A stretch of 34,344 nt of DNA from Spirochaetales bacterium (GTDB taxonomy: Bacteria; Spirochaetota; Spirochaetia; DSM-27196; SLAA01): assembly GCA_007127105.1 (NCBI GenBank), contig SLAA01000127.1, positions 1 through 34,344 on the forward strand, in the 5' to 3' direction. A program made the position numbers and the translations under genes. The notes beneath the pieces are model-generated. The model was not told the origin of the DNA and made no database searches. It saw only the letters and a program-made list of their open reading frames with translations. This document shows positions 9,605-17,193 of the stretch, piece after piece. Positions within the stretch are counted from its first letter, which is position 1. Each line of letters begins with the position of its first letter.

Positions 9605-9625
9605 TAACTACGAACGGAGTGTGGA

Positions 9626-10492
9626 ATGGCTGATCAGGCGGAAACCCTACGAGAAATAATGAAGAACAAGCCAGCGGAAGCGCGGGCGAAGACACGGATC
9701 ATTACCATTGCAAGTGGAAAGGGTGGGGTAGGCAAAACCAATATCTCCACCAACCTTGCTATAGCGTACGCACGACTCGGGAAACGGGTCATTCTTATGG
9801 ATGCCGATCTTGGATTGGCGAACGTGAACGTTATACTAGGGATTATTCCCAAGTATAACCTCTATCATCTTATTCGGCGTCAGAAGACCATGAGTGAGAT
9901 CATTATGGATACCAATTACGGTATACAGATTGTTGCGGGGGCTTCGGGATTCTCAAAAATTGCGAACCTAACTCATGACGAGCGTGATGCTTTTGTGCAC
10001 GACTTGTCGGAACTATCCGCGGCCGATGTCATTATTATTGACACGAGCGCCGGAGTGTCTGACAACGTGCTCTCCTTTGTTGCAGCCGCCGACGAGGCCA
10101 TTATTGTCACAACGCCGGAACCGACCGCTATTACCGACGCATATGGAATAATTAAGATCATAGCGACCGAAATAGACAACCTAAGCCTCTCCCTGAAGCT
10201 TGTAGTGAACAGGGTATCCTCGGTGACCGAGGGGAAACGAGTAGCTGAACGGGTGATTAATATTGCTGGCCAGTTTTTGAATCTCAAGGTGGACTATCTT
10301 GGTTATGTGTACGAGGATCCAATTGTGCATCAGGCGGTGTTGCGGCAGAAGCCGTTCATGGCTGTAGATCCGCGTTCAAAGGCCTCGATCAGTGTTCAGC
10401 ACATAGTCAGCCGGCTTGAAAAGATTGAGTTTCAAGAGACCGGCGGAATTGGTAATTTTCTGAAAAAGCTCCTTGGGCGGAGCTCTGGCTAA
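9626..10492 (+). CDS. flhG: MinD/ParA-like ATPase FlhG (FleN/YlxH)
   Basis: ASGKGGVGKTNISTNLA deviant Walker A, LMDADLGLANVNVILG; directly after flhF. Confidence 0.95.
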   Translation: MADQAETLREIMKNKPAEARAKTRIITIASGKGGVGKTNISTNLAIAYARLGKRVILMDADLGLANVNVILGIIPKYNLYHLIRRQKTMSEIIMDTNYGIQIVAGASGFSKIANLTHDERDAFVHDLSELSAADVIIIDTSAGVSDNVLSFVAAADEAIIVTTPEPTAITDAYGIIKIIATEIDNLSLSLKLVVNRVSSVTEGKRVAERVINIAGQFLNLKVDYLGYVYEDPIVHQAVLRQKPFMAVDPRSKASISVQHIVSRLEKIEFQETGGIGNFLKKLLGRSSG

Positions 10493-10513
10493 GTGAGCGG
10501 GAGTGTTCGTAGC

Positions 10514-10542
10514 TTGACGGTAGGGAGCTTTTTCCCTACTCT
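10514..10542 (+). promoter_or_regulatory. Putative sigma70-like promoter TTGACG-N17-TACTCT with an inverted repeat in the spacer
   Basis: TTGACG 10514-10519, TACTCT 10537-10542; GTAGGGA(10520-10526)...TCCCTAC(10533-10539). Confidence 0.35.
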
Positions 10543-10564
10543 GTAGGTGGAGTACTGGAGGCCT

Positions 10565-11275
10565 ATGTCGCTAGCGGTAAACTGGAAACTTGCAGTAGGA
10601 GCCGGCGTCGCAGCTTTTTTGCTCTCGGTGTTTTCCGGAGTCCTGGGTGGCGTAGGTTTCAGTGCTATTCTTGTCCGAGCTCCGCTTGCAGGAATTGTTT
10701 TCGCTGCGCTTGGCTTAGCCCTTGAGTTGGTTGTAAGGCGTTTCCTGCCTGAGTTGGTTGACGCCGACACCTCCCATGAACTCGGATCACGTGTGAACAT
10801 TGTGGTCGAGGATGACGACGAGCAGCTTTCGACGGTACAGGACCAACCCCGTGACGGAACGAGCTCAGATTCCAAGGGGGAAGAGGGCGGTGCCCGCCTT
10901 GCCGAAGAATCCAACGCTGGAGACGACTGGGACGAGCTTGATAATCCCGAGGAAAGCTTGGTTCAAGAGGTTCAGGAGGCCCGGCGACAAGATGACGAGG
11001 CTGAACCGGCCGAACCCGGGGTGACGGAAGAAACGGCAGCGAGCAATGCAGCTGCGGAAAGTGACTCTATCGACACGGATAGTTCGGTTGCCTCAACTGA
11101 GGTAGATGAACTTCCTGATGTGGGGCGTTTTGCAGAGGACTTCTCTTCGGATGGTACTCAGGACTCGCCCCAAGATGCAGTATCGTCAAGTTCACACTCT
11201 TCAGAGAGTGATGGGCAGGATCCTGCAATGATTGCGCGGGCATTACAAACGATGTTGAAACGTGAAAGTGAATAG
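10565..11275 (+). CDS. Membrane-anchored protein with long acidic low-complexity tail, unknown function (ORF-track GTG start is 10547)
   Basis: TM helices at N-terminus (VGAGVAAFLLSVFSGVLGG..., APLAGIVFAALGLALELVV), then Asp/Glu/Ser-rich region ending PAMIARALQTMLKRESE; ggagg just upstream of ATG 10565. Confidence 0.75.
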   Translation: MSLAVNWKLAVGAGVAAFLLSVFSGVLGGVGFSAILVRAPLAGIVFAALGLALELVVRRFLPELVDADTSHELGSRVNIVVEDDDEQLSTVQDQPRDGTSSDSKGEEGGARLAEESNAGDDWDELDNPEESLVQEVQEARRQDDEAEPAEPGVTEETAASNAAAESDSIDTDSSVASTEVDELPDVGRFAEDFSSDGTQDSPQDAVSSSSHSSESDGQDPAMIARALQTMLKRESE

Positions 11276-11298
11276 CATGAGGAAAAGAAAGGGATAGT

Positions 11299-12105
11299 AT
11301 GGGAGAAAAACCCACGGCAGAGAACACCGTAGTCCCGGAAAGGTCGGAGGAAGAACTCTGGCGTCTGTACCGGAAGAAGCGTGACCCCGCTATCCGCGAG
11401 AGGCTGGTAAAACAGTACGCGCCGCTGGTCAAGTACGTTGCCGGAAAGGTCGCAATTGGGATGCCTCACAACGTCGAGTTCGATGACCTCGTCGGATACG
11501 GCGTATTTGGACTTTTTGATGCTATAGAAAAGTTCGATCCGGACAAGCATGTTAAGTTTAAGACCTACGCTGTAACTCGGATTCGAGGCGCAATTTTTGA
11601 TGAACTGCGTTCTATCGACTGGGTGCCTCGTTCGGTTCGTCAGAAGACTCGTGAGGTGGAAGAAACGGTTCGGCGGCTTGAGGCTTCACTGGGGCGGGCC
11701 GCTCACGACAACGAAATTGCTGCGGCCATGGGTGTATCGGTGAAGGATTTTGAGAAGCTCATGCTCAAGATCAGCGGGACATCGGTGCTTTCACTCAACG
11801 ATGTTTGGTACACCGGGGACGATAACGACAAGGTTTCAATAGCCGATAGCATTGAGTCTCCAAAGAGCTTGAATCCGGAGATCATTGTTGAGAAGGACGA
11901 GATCCGCAGGGTCATCATTTCTGCCATCAGCGAGCTTCCTGAAAAAGAGAAAAAGGTTCTTGTTCTCTACTACTACGAGGATCTAACCTTGAAAGAGATC
12001 GGCCAGGTGTTGGAGGTTACCGAGTCGCGTGTTTCGCAGTTGCATACGAAGGCAATTCTCCGTCTGCGTGCAAAACTCACGAATCTGAAGAAAGGAATTA
12101 TGTAA
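11299..12105 (+). CDS. fliA: RNA polymerase sigma factor of the FliA/WhiG (sigma28) family
   Basis: [96 protein letters not shown]. Confidence 0.95.
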   Translation: MGEKPTAENTVVPERSEEELWRLYRKKRDPAIRERLVKQYAPLVKYVAGKVAIGMPHNVEFDDLVGYGVFGLFDAIEKFDPDKHVKFKTYAVTRIRGAIFDELRSIDWVPRSVRQKTREVEETVRRLEASLGRAAHDNEIAAAMGVSVKDFEKLMLKISGTSVLSLNDVWYTGDDNDKVSIADSIESPKSLNPEIIVEKDEIRRVIISAISELPEKEKKVLVLYYYEDLTLKEIGQVLEVTESRVSQLHTKAILRLRAKLTNLKKGIM

Positions 12106-12106
12106 C

Positions 12107-14050
12107 ATGGTGGGAATGGACGAACTCAAGGCCTATATGCAGTCGCAATTGCAGGAGGACTCTAAGCGTTCGTTCGTCACCGTCACCGGGGCGACCTTGG
12201 AAGATGCCCTTCAGTCCGCTTCCATCGAGCTATCCTTACCACTCAAGAAAGTCGAGTATGAAGTCCTGGAAAAGGGGAGCCCCGGTCTCGTGGGATTCCG
12301 CCGGAAAAACTTCGTGGTTATGGCCTATCCAGCAGGCGGTGAGTTGAGCGAGTTCAAGGATGGAGACTTCGACTTGGACATGGGATTTCCCAGTGAATCC
12401 GGAGAGGCTAGCCGGGACGGCGAGGCAAATGTGCGGTTACAACCGGAGGGTGTTTTCCTCAGGGTAAAACCGCCAGTCGGTGAAGGCACACGGCTCACCG
12501 AGGATGAGGCAATGCGGCGGATTCGGGAGCGTACCGATTCCCGAGTGGATGCTGCACGGGTGGCCCAAATTGTTAAACGTGCTGACTCGGAGTTCGTGAA
12601 GATCGGTGAGTTTGAGTACGATCCATCCAACGATGCAATGCTCCAACTCTCGGTCAGCGACGGCGAAATGAAGGCCTATCTTACCGCCACGCCGCCAGGC
12701 ATAGGTGGGGCCGATCCAGATTTCCAGACAGTCATGAATCTCCTCCAGAACAACGATGTAGTGCACGGTATCAAGGAAGAAGCAATACAAGCCTTTGTTG
12801 AAAACCCCTCGTATCGTGAACCCATGCTGGTAGCCGAAGGTACCAAGCCAGTTGACGGTCAAGACGCCAGAATCGTCATGAACTTTGAAACCGACAGCAA
12901 GAACTTCAAGCTCAAAGAAATTGACGGTCGTGTGGATTTCAAGGAACTCAACCTCGTGCAGAATGTGGTTGAAGGACAGGTTCTGGCAAGAAAGATGCCA
13001 GCCGACGCGGGAACCGACGGTAGCACAGTTACCGGTAAGGTTTTGCCAGCAAAACCAGGTGGTGATGCACGAATTGATGTTGGCAAGAATGTGCGACTCT
13101 CCGAGGACGAACGGACCGCATATGCCGAGATCAATGGACAGGTAGTCATGACCGGCAGCAAGCTTAATGTAGAGCCGGTGTATGTAGTGAACGGCGATGT
13201 AAGTCTCAAGACTGGTAACATCATGTTTTTGGGTACGGTGCTTGTTAAGGGTAGCGTTGAGGATGGCTTTGACGTCAAAGCCTCTGGAAACATTGAGGTT
13301 ATTGGAAGCGTAGGCAAGTGCAACCTAGATGCGGAAGGCGACATAATCGTGCATCAGGGTGTGAACGGCAAGTCCGCGGCCTTGGTTCGAGCTGGTGGCT
13401 CAATTTATTCCAAGTTTATTGAAAACGCCACCGCTGAGGCGGGTGACAGAGTTGTGGTTAGTGACGGTATCATTAATGCCCACGTCACCGCGCAAAGAAA
13501 AGTCATTTGCCGTGGTAAGCGAGCGAGCATTGTTGGCGGAGTCGTACGGGCGGCCGAGGAAATTGACGCTAAGGCACTTGGCTCGGTGAGCGGAAACGAG
13601 ACAATCCTTGAGGTTGGCGTAGACCCCAAGAGTAAGGAGCGTCTTTCGGAGCTGGAAGAGGAGAAGGCCGTACTCACTAAACAGCTTGAAGAAGTCGTGT
13701 TGAATATGCAGACCATTGAGAAGCTGCATAAGGCTCGTAAGAAACTCACCCAGGACAAGATCAAGGTATATAACGAGCAGAAGCAAAAGCGAGTAGGAAT
13801 TACAGCAGACCTACGAAAGGTTCAGCGCGAGATTGATGAGATTCAAGGTTATCTTTCCGAACTCAAGACAAGCGGCAGAATTTCCGCCTCGGCAACAGTG
13901 TTTGCAGGAGTTAAGATCAACGTCCGAGATGCCAACCTGAATGTCAAGAATGAGTTCAAGGCGGTAACCTTCATTTGGGAGGCCGGTGTCGTCAAGGTGA
14001 CCAAGTACGAGGAGTCGGACGAGGACATCTCGATAAGCCGGAAAGGCTAA
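12107..14050 (+). CDS. fapA: FapA/DUF342 family protein with N-terminal Jag-N-like domain
   Basis: N-terminal VTVTGATLEDALQSASIELSLPLKKVEYEVLEKGSPGLVGFRRKNFVV (Jag-N-like); DUF342-like TVTGKVLPAKPGGDARIDVGKNV, KSAALVRAGGSIYSKFIENATAEAGDRVVV; coiled coil. Confidence 0.88.
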   Translation: MVGMDELKAYMQSQLQEDSKRSFVTVTGATLEDALQSASIELSLPLKKVEYEVLEKGSPGLVGFRRKNFVVMAYPAGGELSEFKDGDFDLDMGFPSESGEASRDGEANVRLQPEGVFLRVKPPVGEGTRLTEDEAMRRIRERTDSRVDAARVAQIVKRADSEFVKIGEFEYDPSNDAMLQLSVSDGEMKAYLTATPPGIGGADPDFQTVMNLLQNNDVVHGIKEEAIQAFVENPSYREPMLVAEGTKPVDGQDARIVMNFETDSKNFKLKEIDGRVDFKELNLVQNVVEGQVLARKMPADAGTDGSTVTGKVLPAKPGGDARIDVGKNVRLSEDERTAYAEINGQVVMTGSKLNVEPVYVVNGDVSLKTGNIMFLGTVLVKGSVEDGFDVKASGNIEVIGSVGKCNLDAEGDIIVHQGVNGKSAALVRAGGSIYSKFIENATAEAGDRVVVSDGIINAHVTAQRKVICRGKRASIVGGVVRAAEEIDAKALGSVSGNETILEVGVDPKSKERLSELEEEKAVLTKQLEEVVLNMQTIEKLHKARKKLTQDKIKVYNEQKQKRVGITADLRKVQREIDEIQGYLSELKTSGRISASATVFAGVKINVRDANLNVKNEFKAVTFIWEAGVVKVTKYEESDEDISISRKG

Positions 14051-14367
14051 TGTCTATACAGCCCATTGACCTGCAGACTCTATTCTCACGTCTTGGTAAT
14101 GTTGGCAAGACGCAGTCGGCCGAGGCCCAGGCGGCTGCTCAACAGCAGGCCGTGGTTGGCAGTGAGCTCGCACGCCGAAGTGCGGAGCAAGAAAGTAGTG
14201 TAAGTGAACCAAGCACACTCGAAGAGGGGCCAGAAAAGGCTAATGAAGACGGCAAAGGAAGCTCACAACAACATGGATCCGGCCGAGAAGAAAACAAACA
14301 GGGCGATGAAGACATTGATGTCTTCTCCGATCCCGATCTTGGCAAGAATATCGACCTTTCCGGATAA
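14050..14367 (+). CDS. Small, largely disordered hydrophilic protein of unknown function
   Basis: 105 aa; ATG overlaps fapA stop (TAATG); Ala/Gln-rich then Glu/Gly/Ser-rich, ends DIDVFSDPDLGKNIDLSG. Confidence 0.65.
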   Translation: MSIQPIDLQTLFSRLGNVGKTQSAEAQAAAQQQAVVGSELARRSAEQESSVSEPSTLEEGPEKANEDGKGSSQQHGSGREENKQGDEDIDVFSDPDLGKNIDLSG

Positions 14368-14373
14368 CTGCGC

Positions 14374-14862
14374 ATGAATACTTTTGTGGTGTTGGGGCTT
14401 AACCTCGTGGCTCTTGCTCTTGGTTTCCTGTTTATTTCCTCGCGGCTTGACCGCAGGGTTGGAAGTGAGCAAGTTATTGATGAGATCCGGCGTGAGGTTG
14501 GCTCCTTGCTGGTCGAGCTTAACCAAACAACCGAGCAGAACATAGCACTGATTGAAGAGAGAATTGAGCAGCTCAATGAAGCCTTGCGGAAGGCGGACCA
14601 GAGAATCACCCTGCTGGGTCGGGAAAGTGAACGCAAGCAGGAAGGTGGCGAACTCTATACCGATATTCTTAAGCGTTCAGCCGAAAGGCGCCGCCGAGAT
14701 GGCGCGGCTCCGGCTGAGGCTAAGACAGAATCTACTACGGATCAGATACTGTCGTTACATCGGAAAGGAATTGCGCCGAATATTATCGCAAATCGGGTCG
14801 GTTCAACTGTTGGTGAGATTGAACTGATCATATCGTTACATGATCGAAAGGAACTCTCATGA
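14374..14862 (+). CDS. Membrane-anchored coiled-coil protein with C-terminal HTH-like segment (DUF2802/DUF6115-like)
   Basis: N-terminal TM helix, coiled coil LNQTTEQNIALIEERIEQLNEALRKADQRI, C-terminal QILSLHRKGIAPNIIANRVGSTVGEIELIISL. Confidence 0.7.
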   Translation: MNTFVVLGLNLVALALGFLFISSRLDRRVGSEQVIDEIRREVGSLLVELNQTTEQNIALIEERIEQLNEALRKADQRITLLGRESERKQEGGELYTDILKRSAERRRRDGAAPAEAKTESTTDQILSLHRKGIAPNIIANRVGSTVGEIELIISLHDRKELS

Positions 14863-16550
14863 TGGTGATCGGCATCGATCTTGGAACAACTAACTCAGCT
14901 GTGGGATATGTAGATGGAGACGAGGCGCGGATTATCCCCAATGACCGAGGCGCGAGGCTCACACCCTCGGTAGTCGCAATAACTGAAAAGGGTGAAATCC
15001 TGGTTGGAGATTCGGCAAAGAACCAGGCGGTCATTCATTCGGAGCGCACTCTTTCGCACGTCAAGCGTCGCATGGGCGAGGCGGTGCATTTGAGGCTGGG
15101 TGCACGGCGACTTCTCCCCGAGGAAGTGTCATCCGAGATACTCCGAAAGCTCAAGACAGATGCCGAGACCTATCTTGGGACTGAGGTCAAAAAGGCGGTT
15201 ATTACAGTACCCGCAAACTTTGGCGACGCACAACGAAAGGCAACCATAGAAGCTGGCAGGCTTGCTGGTCTTGAGGTTCTACGAATCCTGAATGAACCTA
15301 CGGCTGCTGCCTTAAGTTACGCGTGGCGCCATCCGGATGCGGAGCGACTCGCTGTGTATGACCTTGGTGGTGGAACCTTTGATGTAACCTGTCTTCAGAA
15401 AAATGGCACAGACTATCAGGTTCGTTCGAGTTGTGGTGAGAATCAACTGGGGGGCTTGGATTTTGACTCTTTGCTTCGCGAAGAGCTTCTAAAGCATTTC
15501 GAGAGCGAGTACGGCTTTGTGGCGTTGTCAGATTCGCTGGTGCTACAGCAGATCTCCGAAATGGTGGAACGTGCGAAGATTGAGCTATCGAGCCGTGAGT
15601 CTGCGGCTATCGCACTACCCTTTATGGGTACTGGCGGGCAACCGCTTCACCTCAGTTACGAGGCGCGCCGAGACCGCTTTGATCAACTCATAGAACCAAT
15701 GATTGAACGAACCTTTGCTCTCACGTTACAGGCGATAGAGGAGTCAGGGTTCTCCAAGGTGGATGCATTGGTGCTTGCTGGAGGCTCGAGTCGGATCCCG
15801 CTTGTGCATAGACGCCTAGGCGAGCTGCTTGGTCTCAAGCCGAGCGGCGGGGTGAATCCTGACGAGGTTGTTGCGCTTGGCGCCGCATTATACGGGAGTA
15901 TGCTTGCCGAGGGGCAGCGATTCAACGGCAGCGGTCGACGCCGACTGAGAGATGTCACCTCCTACACCTTGGGTGTTGAGATTGATAATGGTAAGGTCGC
16001 ACATCTGGTACGGCGCAACACACCACTGCCGGTTGATGCTCGCCGCATTGTAACCACTGTTGCCGATATGCAGGAAAGCGTGGAGGTGCATGTTCTCCAG
16101 GGAGAAGGCCCGGATGTGCAATCAAACCGGTCGCTTGGTCGCTTCATGTTGTCCGGCATAACTCCAGCCCGTCGTGGTGCTGCACGCATTGAGGTTTCGT
16201 TTCTTATTGATGAGGATGGGATAGTACGAGTGGCAGCGGTTGACACCAAGTCCGGCCGACGTGAGCATGTCACGGTTCGTCCGGTCAAAGATGAGCAACA
16301 GGAGGATGCACGCGCGATATCGCATCGGTTAGAAAGTCTCTCGCTTCGGATACGTTCTGACATTGAGGAGCTATCGGTACCTCACGAGCTGCTTTCTGAT
16401 ATCCGGGAACTGTTGCAGTATTCGGATAAGGTGCGAGCTAGCGGAGAGGAGTCTGCACTGCGTGAGGCCGAGATCGCGCTTGAGTCCATTATTGAGGAGC
16501 TGATCTCGATCCGTGAAGACCTAGAGGGTAGTAGTCGTGAACACGCGTGA
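14859..16550 (+). CDS. Hsp70-family chaperone, short HscC-like paralogue of DnaK
   Basis: IGIDLGTTNSAVGYV, LNEPTAAALSYAW, VYDLGGGTFDVTCL, VLAGGSSRIPLV; 563 aa, shorter than canonical DnaK. Confidence 0.93.
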   Translation: MMVIGIDLGTTNSAVGYVDGDEARIIPNDRGARLTPSVVAITEKGEILVGDSAKNQAVIHSERTLSHVKRRMGEAVHLRLGARRLLPEEVSSEILRKLKTDAETYLGTEVKKAVITVPANFGDAQRKATIEAGRLAGLEVLRILNEPTAAALSYAWRHPDAERLAVYDLGGGTFDVTCLQKNGTDYQVRSSCGENQLGGLDFDSLLREELLKHFESEYGFVALSDSLVLQQISEMVERAKIELSSRESAAIALPFMGTGGQPLHLSYEARRDRFDQLIEPMIERTFALTLQAIEESGFSKVDALVLAGGSSRIPLVHRRLGELLGLKPSGGVNPDEVVALGAALYGSMLAEGQRFNGSGRRRLRDVTSYTLGVEIDNGKVAHLVRRNTPLPVDARRIVTTVADMQESVEVHVLQGEGPDVQSNRSLGRFMLSGITPARRGAARIEVSFLIDEDGIVRVAAVDTKSGRREHVTVRPVKDEQQEDARAISHRLESLSLRIRSDIEELSVPHELLSDIRELLQYSDKVRASGEESALREAEIALESIIEELISIREDLEGSSREHA

Positions 16551-17193
16551 GTGCTATAGGGTCTTAGGTTTGCCGCAATCTGCAGGTGCTGGCGATGTCC
16601 GGGCGGCCTACCGGAGTCTGCTTAAGAGCCTTCATCCAGACCTGTCCGGCAGCGAGGCCGCTCGCGACAAGCTCGAACGGGTTATTACCGCCTATCGCAC
16701 GTTGCGTACTACCAGTCCCAACCTGGTGAGCTTTCCGGAGAGCAGACCTAAGACGCGTGATCAGTACGCCCCGCCACGATCCTTTGACCTGTTTGAACTA
16801 GGCGCCCTTGCGCGTGATGCGGTGCGGCCCGACCGGCGCGCATTTGCTGTACGCTGTCTTGCTAACACTCGCAAGCGCGCTGCGCTGGGATTCATCAAAC
16901 AGGCTTTATTTGATGAGGCAGATATTGTGGTCAAGGAGGCCCTAAAAGCGCTGCGACTCTTCCATGTGCACAGCTGCTCCGGTGAGTTGGCTGCTGTTTA
17001 CCATCACGGCAGTGAAGATGTCCGGAGGGAAGTGCTTATCAGTGTGGAACAAAGCAATGCAATTTCCCGCTTTGCAACAGTGCTTCGTTTGGGGATGCAG
17101 GATCAAAGCCCTGAACTTCGTTCCAAGGCGGTACGCTTGTTCACACTCGCAAAACGTGCTCGTACCGCCGAGGCAATGGGTTCCCGGTCATGA
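16537..17193 (+). CDS. J-domain protein with C-terminal HEAT-like repeats
   Basis: CYRVLGLPQSAGAGDVRAAYRSLLKSLHPDLSG (HPD present); helical repeats RAFAVRCLANTRKRAALGFIKQALFDEADIVVKEALKALRLF; GTG start overlaps the Hsp70 gene. Confidence 0.85.
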   Translation: MNTRECYRVLGLPQSAGAGDVRAAYRSLLKSLHPDLSGSEAARDKLERVITAYRTLRTTSPNLVSFPESRPKTRDQYAPPRSFDLFELGALARDAVRPDRRAFAVRCLANTRKRAALGFIKQALFDEADIVVKEALKALRLFHVHSCSGELAAVYHHGSEDVRREVLISVEQSNAISRFATVLRLGMQDQSPELRSKAVRLFTLAKRARTAEAMGSRS

